Assembly (NCBI GenBank): GCA_030684815.1 | Contig: JAUXXQ010000146.1 | Coordinates: 18,720 to 82,719 of the forward strand | Source of the DNA: Methylobacter sp. | GTDB taxonomy: Bacteria; Pseudomonadota; Gammaproteobacteria; Methylococcales; Methylomonadaceae | Length of the DNA stretch: 64,000 nucleotides | Direction: 5' to 3' | Shown: positions 46,474-55,064 of the stretch, one piece after another | Position numbering within the stretch: the first letter of the stretch is position 1 | Layout: every line of letters starts with the position of its first letter | Position numbers and translations under genes: made by a program | The notes under the pieces: model-generated | The model's database searches: none | What the model saw: the letters and a program-made list of their open reading frames with translations, nothing else | What the model was told of the DNA's origin: nothing

Positions 46474-46539
46474 AGGGGTTTTTTGCGCGTTACCTAAGTT
46501 GAATGCCGCTGAAAAGGCAAAAAGTTCACAACATTCCGC

Positions 46540-47628
46540 CTACTTTTGTTGTTGCTTGGCTATCAACACGCGCGCCACCCTACGCAACCCATCCGAGGAA
46601 ATATCCAAACCGAACGGCGCGCCCAGTTTTTCAAGTTCATACATCACATCGGTGGCCGCGATAAAAGTGATGTAGCGCAAACCTTGTATGCCGGGCTGTT
46701 CTTTGGCAATGGTTTTTAAGGTTGGGGTCAAGCGCACCCAGGTGTCGGTAAAAAACACCCGCACCGGATCGGCGCCGGCTGCATCGTGTTCTTTTAATCC
46801 GGCCTCAAAGGCGGCGCGGGAATCGGCCAAGATTTGCATCAGCGTGTCGCGCAAGGCCGGTGATTGGGTATCGGCGGCGGCTTGCTCAATGGCCGAACTC
46901 AAAAAGCCGTCCCATTGTTGCCAGGCCGCTTGCCACTGCGCTTGCTCAGCTTCGCTAAAGGCGGGGGCGGGTGTTAGTGCGGCCCGTTTAGCCGGGGCAT
47001 TGAAATCCAAGGTAATGCCAATGTTATTGTCTTTGGCGGCGATGCTGCTGAATTTGACCGACTTGAGAATATCTTTAACTTCTGCCGCATTGTCTTTGGG
47101 TAAAAAATGCGCCAATGTGTCTTCGATATGGTTGCGGGATTCATTCAAATCGATTTTTACCGCGCCCAACTTGGGTTCGGCAAAGCGCCTGATCAAATCC
47201 TGCAGTTTGTCGATGGTCAAATGGCGGCCTGCAGCGTCGTAGGCAGTGGCGCTGATGACAGGGAAACTCAGCACCGAATGTTCGGCATCCAGCGTCGGTT
47301 TTTGCAAGGTTTCCAAGGTGCCCGCCCATTCCAGAACGGTCAGGCATTGGCCACCCAAGTGGGTGCCGAATTGCGCCTGCACTTGGTTTAACAGTTTGAC
47401 CAGGCCTTTATTGCCGCTGACATCAGGCTTGGACAGCCTTAAATAACTGCAGCCATGCCGGTCGTTCCATAATTCGGCAGTCTGGTCTTTGCCGGTGTAC
47501 AGTTGCGACACCAATACTTTTTTAATCAGGCTGTAATCGATTTGCAACGGCACACTGACCTGATTGGCCAAGCTGTTTTGTGCAAATAGCGCTAAGCCAA
47601 CGATGGCGGCAAGGGAATATTTCAACAT
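46540..47628 (-). CDS. secreted protein of unknown function
   Basis: A 362-residue protein with a signal peptide (MLKYSLAAIVGLALFAQNSL, cleavage near ALA-NQ or SLA-NQ), so probably periplasmic. I do not recognise a family. It contains two Cys near residues 60 and 100 (HGCSYL and GGQCLT) that could form a disulfide, and alternating beta/helix segments. It is 18 bp downstream of the LTA-synthase-like gene and reads in the same direction, so a role beside that enzyme in envelope polymer modification is possible. Confidence 0.7.
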   Translation of the reverse strand: MLKYSLAAIVGLALFAQNSLANQVSVPLQIDYSLIKKVLVSQLYTGKDQTAELWNDRHGCSYLRLSKPDVSGNKGLVKLLNQVQAQFGTHLGGQCLTVLEWAGTLETLQKPTLDAEHSVLSFPVISATAYDAAGRHLTIDKLQDLIRRFAEPKLGAVKIDLNESRNHIEDTLAHFLPKDNAAEVKDILKSVKFSSIAAKDNNIGITLDFNAPAKRAALTPAPAFSEAEQAQWQAAWQQWDGFLSSAIEQAAADTQSPALRDTLMQILADSRAAFEAGLKEHDAAGADPVRVFFTDTWVRLTPTLKTIAKEQPGIQGLRYITFIAATDVMYELEKLGAPFGLDISSDGLRRVARVLIAKQQQK

Positions 47629-47646
47629 GAAGCGTCTCCGGTAGGG

Positions 47647-49470
47647 CTATTGGCTGTCAGGCATGGTTTGCGGCGCTGACATAAGTTCCGGCTGTTTTTC
47701 CGGTATATATTTGGGTCGGGTGAACTGACGACCCATGAATAAATCATTGCTGACGATGGCGACATTTTCCAGCCAGCGCGCCGATAACTGGCACGTTTCC
47801 GAATAAGGCGGCTCTTTGCACAGGTCGACCACGCCCTTATTCAGCAGATTAAAATGCAGTCCCGGTAAGGGGCGTATCCGCATATTAGGCAAACCGGCGG
47901 TGTAATCCATGATGCTCGGCTCATCAAAATTCAGCAAATCCAGCACCAGCTTGGGGGTTTGATACAGCGGCAAATTGCCGAACTTAACCGGCCCGCGTTT
48001 GCCGTCGATAATAATCATCGGCGTGCTGACATACGATTTAAACATGACCGGAGTAAAGTCGCTGCGGTTGGTGGTCAACACCCCCGATTCGACGTAGCCT
48101 GCAAAATTCTCACCTAAAAAAGGCAGGTGATCGCCGAACACCACAATAATGCCTTCCGGGTCACGTTTGCCCACTTCCTTGATAAATTCCATCAATTCGC
48201 GGGTCTTATAATAAATGGTGTTGGCGTAGGCCGGGACTTCCTCAACATTAGAGGGCGAGCTGACCTTATTGGGCCGGCTTTCGCTTAACGGGTAATTCCA
48301 ATGGCCGAAATAAGTCACGATATAATCCAGCACCGGCTGCTTGGCTTCCAGCGAACCGGATATTTTTTCCAACACCTGACGGTATAAGGTGCGGTCAGAC
48401 ATAAATTCGCGGTTCATGTCATCCTTAACAAAATCCTTCAACGACCAATAGGTTTCAAAACCCATGCGCCGGTAGGCATTAACGCGGTTCCAAAACACCG
48501 GCACATTGGGATGCGAAGCGATGGTGCGGTAGCCTTTGTCGGCCAAAAGATGCGGCAAACACGGTACGTCATTGAGCAGCTGGCGTTCGAACTTGACCGA
48601 GTTCCTAACCACCGGAAAACCGCACAACACCTCAAATTCGGAATTGGCGGTAAAGCCGCCGAAGACTGGATCGAGTGCGTGCGAATAGCCTGCATTCTTC
48701 CATAACTCACGGAATTCGGGCGACAGCGGGTTGGGTTTATATTTGGCTTTTTTCAGCTCATTCGGATCCCAAAATGACTCCAGCAACACCAGATGCACGT
48801 TGCGCGGGGTAAACGCTTTGCCGACGGCCGTTTTTTTCGGTGCGGCGGCCAGTAAATTATCAGCCGCTTCCTGTGCCATATCGCTATCAGGCAGCACTTC
48901 AGCCGCAGCAAAATAACGCGCAGTTTCCAACAACGTATACACGGTTGCGCCCCGGCCGATATAGTTGGAGCGCTGATCCCAAACCGAGTTGCCAAAATAG
49001 CCATCCAGCGGCGCCAACAAACTAACGGGTTTATAAACAATGGTGATGCCCAACGAAATGGCGACCAAACTGGCCAAATAAGCACTCCAGTGGCGCATGG
49101 TAAAGTTGAACAGCAGCAAGCTGGCAATCGCGGCCAGCGGTATGGCGGCGGCAAAAAAGCGCCAGCCTTCAAGTATTAACAGCAGCGATTGCAGCGCAAA
49201 AACATCGTCAGGCATAATCGGCCCGCCAAAGAATGATATTTTGACCGCATTGCCGACATAGAGCAGCCCCATCAGCAGCGTGTGAATCACCAAAAAAATC
49301 CACGCCCGCCGCGATAAGGCATAAAGCACATAAGCGATGGCCAGTTGTAGCAGGAAATCGTAAGGCACCGATAACGGCAGTATCTGCACATCGAACTTGA
49401 GCGTGCTAATCAGGTAAAACAAGGCATAAAGCACTGTAGTGGACAGCAGGGGCAATAATTTTAATAGCAT
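47647..49470 (-). CDS. LTA synthase-like sulfatase (phosphoglycerol transferase-like)
   Basis: A 607-residue inner-membrane enzyme of the alkaline-phosphatase superfamily. Five N-terminal hydrophobic segments (residues 3-155) precede a periplasmic sulfatase domain (about 210-540). Visible motifs are HLVLLESFWDPN, FGGFTANSEFEVLCG (the Thr is the expected nucleophile), YFGHWNYP and VVFGDHLPFLG. Relatives transfer phosphoglycerol (LtaS, OpgB) or phosphoethanolamine to cell-surface polymers. In a Gram-negative this suggests decoration of periplasmic glucans or lipopolysaccharide; the substrate is inferred only by family. Confidence 0.87.
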   Translation of the reverse strand: MLLKLLPLLSTTVLYALFYLISTLKFDVQILPLSVPYDFLLQLAIAYVLYALSRRAWIFLVIHTLLMGLLYVGNAVKISFFGGPIMPDDVFALQSLLLILEGWRFFAAAIPLAAIASLLLFNFTMRHWSAYLASLVAISLGITIVYKPVSLLAPLDGYFGNSVWDQRSNYIGRGATVYTLLETARYFAAAEVLPDSDMAQEAADNLLAAAPKKTAVGKAFTPRNVHLVLLESFWDPNELKKAKYKPNPLSPEFRELWKNAGYSHALDPVFGGFTANSEFEVLCGFPVVRNSVKFERQLLNDVPCLPHLLADKGYRTIASHPNVPVFWNRVNAYRRMGFETYWSLKDFVKDDMNREFMSDRTLYRQVLEKISGSLEAKQPVLDYIVTYFGHWNYPLSESRPNKVSSPSNVEEVPAYANTIYYKTRELMEFIKEVGKRDPEGIIVVFGDHLPFLGENFAGYVESGVLTTNRSDFTPVMFKSYVSTPMIIIDGKRGPVKFGNLPLYQTPKLVLDLLNFDEPSIMDYTAGLPNMRIRPLPGLHFNLLNKGVVDLCKEPPYSETCQLSARWLENVAIVSNDLFMGRQFTRPKYIPEKQPELMSAPQTMPDSQ

Positions 49471-49582
49471 GGGATTGTGACGATAAATCTATTGGAATAA
49501 CGGGGGGCTAGTTTAGCATAAAATGGATTTAGCCCTTTTGTGGGGCGACTTTCTTGCTAATGAGCCTGATCAGGCCGTTGCA

Positions 49583-49623
49583 CGTTAGACCTTCCAGGTT
49601 TTAAAAACCTGGAAGGTCTAACG
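49583..49623. repeat. solitary P-type palindrome (copy F)
   Basis: A 41-nt palindrome, CGTTAGACCTTCCAGGTTTT plus its complement around one central A, without the GGCT...CGGGACA ends. It is the only feature recognised in the 452-bp gap 49471-49922 between the divergent LTA-synthase-like and nhaD genes, so it falls in a promoter region. Confidence 0.85.
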
Positions 49624-49922
49624 AGTCATGGTTTGAGTCATGGTTTAAACAGGCTGTTTGTAACGATGGACGCGCCGCACAGGATTGAAAAACCACTCAA
49701 TGACCATAAAAATTCAATCATTCCTTGTTCTTTGTAACCGGGATGGCTATATTTGTTGGCAAGCAAATGGCCAAAAGATTTTCAATGATTGAAATAGCAT
49801 GACTACGAAAATCACGAAAAAAGCAGTCAAAATAATAGCCCTTCGTGTCGCATTAAAGGCCTTTGAACGGCTGCTTAAAAACCCTCCCCTTGTTTTTTCG
49901 TCACCACACCGTCCTCCTAAAA

Positions 49923-51326
49923 ATGATTATTATCACTCTTATACTCTTCGCTGTTGGCGGCTTTTTATGGCCAATCTCCGTACTTGCCTCAGTTAACGAA
50001 CACGACATATTGGATCTCACCGCTGAGCCGGTCGGCTATCTAGCATTGATGATTTTTTTCGTCGCTTATGCGCTGGTCATCCTTGAAGAAAAACTGCATT
50101 TGCATAAATCCAAACCGGTGCTGCTGGCGGCCGGCATCATTTGGGCCATGATCGCTTTTGCCTATGCCAGCCAAGGTTTGAATGAAACAACCGAGGTGGC
50201 CTTAAAGCACAATTTCCTCGAATACAGCGAGCTATTTTTCTTTCTGCTGGTCGCGATGACGTATATCAGCGCGATGATAGAGCGCGACGTTTTTCAGGCG
50301 CTGCATTTTTGGCTGGTTTCTAAAGGCCTCAATTACCGCCAGATGTTTTGGCTGACCGGCATTTTAACGTTCTTTATCTCGCCGGTTGCCGACAACCTGA
50401 CGACAGCCCTGATCATGTGTACCGTGGTCATGACCATTGGTGCCAACAAACCGGAATTTATCGCCATCTCCTGCGTTAACATTGTCGTTGCCGCCAATGC
50501 CGGTGGCGCCTTTAGCCCGTTCGGCGACATCACCACACTGATGGTTTGGCAAAAGGACATCTTGGACTTTGAGGATTTTTTCAAGCTGTTTATCCCCGCA
50601 GCAATCAATTTTGTAGTGCCTGCCGCCATCATGCACGCCTTCGTTCCGCAAGGAATGCCGACGCTACCGGAGGAAGACGCCATCCAAATCAAACACGGCG
50701 GCCTGGTCATTGTCGGCTTGTTTTTACTGACCATCATCACCTCGATAGCCTTCCATCAATTCCTGCATTTATCGGCCGCATTCGGCATGTTGACCGGTCT
50801 TGGCTATTTAAAATTTTTCGGCTATTACTTGCGTTTACGGCACCGGCGCGAATTTTCCGGTTTCGATTCGATTCCGGGCACCGAAGGCAGCGGCAGCGGC
50901 TTTGACGTTTTTAGCCAGATTGCCAAAGCCGAATGGGATACGTTGTTCTTTTTTTACGGCGTCATTATGTGCGTTGGCGGCCTGGGTTTTATCGGTTATT
51001 TGAGCATCGCGTCGGATTTTATTTATGGCGAATTGGGGGCAACCACCGCCAACATTATCGTCGGCGTTTTGTCGGCGATTGTTGACAACATCCCCGTCAT
51101 GTTTGCGGTATTAACGATGAACCCCGACATGTCTGAAAGCCAATGGCTGTTAGTGACATTGACGGCGGGCGTCGGCGGCAGCCTATTATCGGTCGGTTCC
51201 GCAGCCGGTGTGGCGTTGATGGGGCAGGCACGCGGCGATTATACTTTTTTCAGCCACCTGAAATGGACGCCGGCGATTGCCTTAGGTTATGCGGCCAGCA
51301 TCGGCGCGCACATGTTGATTAACTGA
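49923..51326 (+). CDS. nhaD: NhaD-type Na+/H+ antiporter
   Basis: A 467-residue polytopic inner-membrane protein of the NhaD antiporter family. About twelve hydrophobic segments are visible, with the paired family signatures SPVADNLTTALIM near residue 155 and VDNIPVMFAVLTM near residue 395, plus NAGGAFSPFGDITTLM. It exchanges sodium (or lithium) for protons for pH and salt homeostasis. Start 49923 begins a good signal/first helix; a longer frame from 49863 is possible. The sequence before the ATG is CCTCCTAAAA, which does not act as a Shine-Dalgarno. Confidence 0.92.
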   Translation: MIIITLILFAVGGFLWPISVLASVNEHDILDLTAEPVGYLALMIFFVAYALVILEEKLHLHKSKPVLLAAGIIWAMIAFAYASQGLNETTEVALKHNFLEYSELFFFLLVAMTYISAMIERDVFQALHFWLVSKGLNYRQMFWLTGILTFFISPVADNLTTALIMCTVVMTIGANKPEFIAISCVNIVVAANAGGAFSPFGDITTLMVWQKDILDFEDFFKLFIPAAINFVVPAAIMHAFVPQGMPTLPEEDAIQIKHGGLVIVGLFLLTIITSIAFHQFLHLSAAFGMLTGLGYLKFFGYYLRLRHRREFSGFDSIPGTEGSGSGFDVFSQIAKAEWDTLFFFYGVIMCVGGLGFIGYLSIASDFIYGELGATTANIIVGVLSAIVDNIPVMFAVLTMNPDMSESQWLLVTLTAGVGGSLLSVGSAAGVALMGQARGDYTFFSHLKWTPAIALGYAASIGAHMLIN

Positions 51327-51394
51327 TCGGCAGCGTTTTAAGTAGTTGTACGGATTTATTATCGTCCATAAGCACGAGATACTTCATCAGCACG

Positions 51395-51536
51395 GGCTAT
51401 CAACTTAACACGGGACAGACCTTCCAGGTTTTTACTGGAGCCGCTCCCGACGGCTCCAGCACTTCCGCCATCCATGGCAGTCGTAAAACCTGGAAGGTCT
51501 ACTTCGGCATGCTTGTCCCGCTTTAAATGGGAAGCC
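51395..51536 (+). mobile_element. P-family miniature element, copy G (one insert)
   Basis: A 142-bp copy, almost identical to copy A but with one 51-bp insert instead of two. Left end GGCTATCAACTTAAC, right end AAATGGGAAGCC. Flanks share only CACG, so the target duplication is not clear. It lies 68 bp after the nhaD stop. The rest of 51327-51773 has no gene. Confidence 0.85.
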
Positions 51537-51697
51537 CACGGTTTGCTTGGTTTTCGCGAGTTGTGATTTTGAAGCCTTTTAAAACTTTAAGTTGCCGTCA
51601 TTGAGAGAGCCGACAGCGTCCTCTGGTAGCAATAGTTGATTTTAACACGATGGAAGGATTTAACTCTATGAGAAATACGAAACTGAGCCGCTTACAT

Positions 51698-51721
51698 CCC
51701 CGCCCTGAACGGCGGGGTTTT
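51698..51721 (+). repeat. CCCCGCC/GGCGGGG hairpin with T-run
   Basis: CCCCGCC (51698-51704) and GGCGGGG (51711-51717) around CTGAAC, followed by TTTT. It resembles hairpins at the right ends of IS200/IS605-type elements and may be a relic of one; a simple terminator for something reading from the left is the alternative. Confidence 0.5.
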
Positions 51722-51773
51722 ACGCTACTTGGTGATAAAAAAATGATGTTTTAGACAAGTTAGCGGAAACCGT

Positions 51774-51959
51774 ATGACTGACCGTATTGACCAAGCCACC
51801 CGTTCACGCACAATGGCGGCCATCCGCAGCAGGGATACGAAACCGGAAAAATGGGTGCGCTCTGCGCTACACCAACAAGGTTTCCGTTTCCGCCTGCACG
51901 ACAAAAAATTGCCCGGTTCGCCTGACCTTGTACTACGCAAATATACTTTGAACGGTTAA
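51774..51959 (+). pseudogene. vsr: truncated very-short-patch-repair endonuclease
   Basis: The first ~55 residues of Vsr are clear: MTDRIDQATRSRTMAAIRSR, then DTKPEKWVRSALHQQGFRFR and LPGSPDLVLRKY, ending at the point where the metal-site region FVHGCFWH should follow. The frame instead reads into the 105-bp repeat that begins at 51942 and stops after YTLNG. No remaining vsr sequence was found to 52377, and no cytosine methylase is nearby. The gene is broken and should give no active nuclease. Confidence 0.88.
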
Positions 51960-52046
51960 GTTTTCGGCTTATGTTAGGCGAAAAAACTGCCGAACTACAG
52001 ACCTTCCAGGTTTTTAAAACCTGGAAGGTCTAACTCGCAACGTTTT
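51942..52046 (+). repeat. 105-bp repeat containing the P-type palindrome, copy H
   Basis: Second copy of the repeat at 33250-33354, same length, few differences, palindrome at 51999-52031. It truncates vsr on its left and abuts an R element on its right (from 52055). Confidence 0.85.
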
Positions 52047-52054
52047 AAAAAATA

Positions 52055-52138
52055 GTAACTACTCAGGAATTGTTGAAAATGACTAATATAGAACACGGAT
52101 GGTACGGGTTAAACGGATAATCACGGATTGTAAAAGCA
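52055..52138 (+). mobile_element. R-family miniature element, copy 3 (left part only)
   Basis: Begins GTAACTACTCAGGAATTG and follows R1 through ACGGATAATCACGGATTGTA, then is cut off by the element at 52139. The right half and right terminal repeat were not found downstream. Confidence 0.75.
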
Positions 52139-52263
52139 GGCTACCCACTTAAGCCGGGACAAACTGGGAACGCCAAGCCCCAGCTTGGCGAGTGTTCGCG
52201 CCAAGCTGGGGCTTGGCGTTCCCAGCCACCCATTTAAAACTGTCCCGGCTTAAGTAGGTAGCC
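52139..52263. mobile_element. P-like element J with a different inner hairpin
   Basis: The ends GGCTACCCACTTAAG...CGGGACA and the complement of GGCTACCTACTTAAG...CGGGACA match each other at 22 of 23 bases and resemble P ends. The inner module is unrelated: a perfect 27-bp stem (52164-52190 with 52199-52225; core CGCCAAGCCCCAGCTTGGCG) around 8 nt. No target duplication was seen. After it, 52264-52377 has no gene. Confidence 0.8.
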
Positions 52264-52377
52264 AACATTGATAACGCAGTGTAGGCGGTGGTGCGGCTAA
52301 AGAGCCGTGTTGGCTTGAAAACTGCATATTCAAGGGAAGTGGGGCATATCCATAACAGTGTTAGCTGGGGTTGCTTG

Positions 52378-54882
52378 TTATTTACCTTTTACCGGTTGTG
52401 GTTCCAGTTTCCATATATCCCGGTTGTATTCGCCAATCGTTCTGTCGGTAGAAAACTTGCCGCTGTTGGCGCAATTTAAGATGCTCATTTTAGCCCAATG
52501 GTCTTTATCCCGATAAGCGTCTTCGACACGTTTTTGGGTATCGATAAAGCTGCGAAAATCGGCAATGGTCATCCACGGGTCATGCGGGCTTTTGATGGAG
52601 TTGATCAGGTCGTCAAATAACCCCGGTTCGAACTGGTTAAAATAGCCGGATTCCAGTAAATGCATGACTTGTTGCAAGTCTTCATCCTGGTCGATTATCT
52701 CAAGCGGATCGTAATGACTGCGCCTTGCTTCAACTTGTTCTTCGGTCAAGCCGAACAGGAAAAAGTTTTCATCACCCACTTCTTCGCGGATTTCAATGTT
52801 GGCACCGTCCAGGGTGCCAATGGTAATCGCTCCGTTCATCATCAGCTTCATGTTACCGGTGCCGGATGCTTCTTTGCCTGCGGTGGAGATTTGTTCGGAC
52901 AAGTCAGCGCCGGGGCAGATTTTTTCCATCGCCGAAACGCGGTAATCCGGTAAAAACAGCAAGGTCAATTGGCCGCCCACATCCGGGTCGGTGTTGATAA
53001 TCTGGGCGACGTTATTAATCAGCTTGATGGTTTTTTTCGCCATGCGGTAACCGGGCGCCGCTTTGCCGCCGATTAACACGCAGCGCGGCACCCGGTCGGT
53101 GTCGCCTTTTTTGATGCAGTTATACAAATGGATGACGTGCAGGACATTGAGCAGTTGGCGCTTGTATTCGTGGATACGTTTGACCTGCACATCGAATAGC
53201 GCATCGGCATTCAGATGCAGTTCGGTTTCATGCTTGCTTCTTTTATAATCGATCAGGCGCTGTTTGGCGGCCTGTTTGATGCCATGCCAGCGCTGCCGAA
53301 AGTGCGCGTTGTCGGCGTAGGGTTCCAGTTTTTTCAGTTGCGATAAATCGGTAATCCATTTGTCGCCTATGGTTTCCGTTATCAGGTTTGCCAGCTCGGG
53401 ATTGCACGCGGCCAGCCAGCGCCGTGGCGTCACGCCATTGGTTTTGTTGTTGAATTTATGCGGCCACAAGGCATAAAAATCGCTGAACAAGCCTTGTTGT
53501 AACAACTGCGAATGCAGCCTTGCAACGCCATTGACGGAAAAACTGCCGACAATGGCCAGGTGCGCCATTCTTACTTGGTGGCCGTTTTCGATGATCGACA
53601 TCCGGCTTAATCGCTCGTTGTCACCGGGCCAGTGCATCGACACTTTAGTCATAAAGCGGGCATTGATTTCAAAAATGATCTCCATCAGGCGCGGCAATAA
53701 GCGTTGCATCAACGCAACCGGCCATTTTTCCAGCGCTTCGGGTAACAGGGTATGGTTGGTGTAAGCCATGGTGTTTTCGGTGATGTCCCAGGCGGTGTCC
53801 CAATTTAAGCCGTGAACATCCATCAGCAGGCGCATCAGTTCGGCTATCGCAATGCTCGGATGGGTGTCGTTTAATTGAAAACAGCTTTTTTCGGCAAAGC
53901 GGCTAAAATCGCTGCCGTGTACGCCGCCGACCCAATGGGCAAGAACATCCTGCAAACTGGCGGAGGCTAAAAAATATTGCTGGCGCAATCTCAGCTCTTT
54001 GCCGTTTTCGTTGGCGTCGTTTGGGTACAGCACCATGGTGATATTTTCGGCGATAATTTTCGCGGCGACGGCTTCGGCATAATCGCCTGCGTTAAACTCA
54101 TCCAGATTGAATTCTTCGGTTGCTACCGCCTTCCACAGACGCAAGGAATTGACAGTGCCGTTTTGATAACCGGGTATTGGTGTATCGAAAGGCACGGCCA
54201 ACACGTCAGAGGTGCCGACCCAGCAATGCCGTTGCTTGCCGTCTTCATCGGTTTGCACTTCGGTATGGCCGCCAAATTTAATGCAATGCGAATATTCCAG
54301 CCGTTCTATTTCCCAAACGTTGCCGTGACGCAGCCAATGGTCAGGTTTTTCGACTTGTTCGCCGTCAACAATAGTTTGGGTAAACATGCCGTATTCGTAA
54401 CGTAAACCGTAACCGATAACCGGCAGTTGCAAGGTCGCACAACTGTCGATAAAACAAGCGGCGAGACGGCCTAAACCGCCATTACCAAGCCCGGCATCCT
54501 GCTCACTGCTAATCAGCTCTTCAATGGCGATGCCGAGGTCGTACATGGCTTTGGTGACGGTGTCGGTTACACCGAGATTGAGCATGGCATTACTCAACGT
54601 CCGCCCCATTAAAAACTCCATCGACAGATAATAACCCCGCCTGCAATCGTTGCTTTTATAGGTTTGATGGGTGACTTTCCAATGCTCCATCAGGCGGTCG
54701 CGAATCGCCAGTGATAAAGCCTCGCCGGCATAATAAGGCGACCGGCAGTTTTCATCACGGCCTAGCAAGTGCACATAATATTGTTTGAAGTTATCGATAA
54801 AATCATCTTTCTTGATGCCCCGTTCGGGCAATTTGGTGATGGATGATTTGGGTTTGCTGATAACAAATTTATGGCTTGGCAT
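52378..54882 (-). CDS. glgP: glycogen/starch/alpha-glucan phosphorylase
   Basis: An 834-residue PLP enzyme of normal family length that releases glucose-1-phosphate from glycogen. Visible motifs are GLGNGGLGRLAACFIDS, the active-site QLNDTHPSIAIAELMRLL, VKRIHEYKRQLLN and the PLP-Lys region EASGTGNMKLMMNGA. AGGA lies 6 nt before the ATG. The product could enter glycolysis, the phosphoketolase route at 28-31 kb or CDP-glucose synthesis by RfbF, since RfbF uses glucose-1-phosphate. Expressed as a single gene as far as seen. Confidence 0.97.
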   Translation of the reverse strand: MPSHKFVISKPKSSITKLPERGIKKDDFIDNFKQYYVHLLGRDENCRSPYYAGEALSLAIRDRLMEHWKVTHQTYKSNDCRRGYYLSMEFLMGRTLSNAMLNLGVTDTVTKAMYDLGIAIEELISSEQDAGLGNGGLGRLAACFIDSCATLQLPVIGYGLRYEYGMFTQTIVDGEQVEKPDHWLRHGNVWEIERLEYSHCIKFGGHTEVQTDEDGKQRHCWVGTSDVLAVPFDTPIPGYQNGTVNSLRLWKAVATEEFNLDEFNAGDYAEAVAAKIIAENITMVLYPNDANENGKELRLRQQYFLASASLQDVLAHWVGGVHGSDFSRFAEKSCFQLNDTHPSIAIAELMRLLMDVHGLNWDTAWDITENTMAYTNHTLLPEALEKWPVALMQRLLPRLMEIIFEINARFMTKVSMHWPGDNERLSRMSIIENGHQVRMAHLAIVGSFSVNGVARLHSQLLQQGLFSDFYALWPHKFNNKTNGVTPRRWLAACNPELANLITETIGDKWITDLSQLKKLEPYADNAHFRQRWHGIKQAAKQRLIDYKRSKHETELHLNADALFDVQVKRIHEYKRQLLNVLHVIHLYNCIKKGDTDRVPRCVLIGGKAAPGYRMAKKTIKLINNVAQIINTDPDVGGQLTLLFLPDYRVSAMEKICPGADLSEQISTAGKEASGTGNMKLMMNGAITIGTLDGANIEIREEVGDENFFLFGLTEEQVEARRSHYDPLEIIDQDEDLQQVMHLLESGYFNQFEPGLFDDLINSIKSPHDPWMTIADFRSFIDTQKRVEDAYRDKDHWAKMSILNCANSGKFSTDRTIGEYNRDIWKLEPQPVKGK

Positions 54883-54922
54883 GGTTAATCCTGAGTGACA
54901 ATTGATTGATGTGTTTTGTTCT

Positions 54923-55047
54923 CTCGTTCCTACGCAGAACGTTCATCGTTATACACATCCTGCAACAACCCGCCTGTTTAGAGCATTGCAAGTTAGACCT
55001 TCCCGGTTTTTAAAACCGGGAAGGCTTGCCTCTCGGTTGGGAACGAG
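54923..55047. repeat. nested palindromes; P-type inner palindrome with compensatory change (copy I)
   Basis: Outer CTCGTTCC (54923-54930) and GGAACGAG (55040-55047) enclose a P-type palindrome at 54995-55027. This copy reads CTTCCCGGTTTT on the left and AAAACCGGGAAG on the right, where all other copies have CTTCCAGG and CCTGGAAG: both partners of one base pair changed together (55004 and 55018). It lies between glgP and the reverse-strand EAL gene. Confidence 0.8.
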
Positions 55048-55064
55048 GTGTGAGCAAATATTTC

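Noticed and set aside
8273..55027. Repeated ACCTTCCAGG units considered as a CRISPR array
   Set aside because: Copies are dispersed over 47 kb, differ in orientation and flanks, have target duplications, and no cas genes are present.
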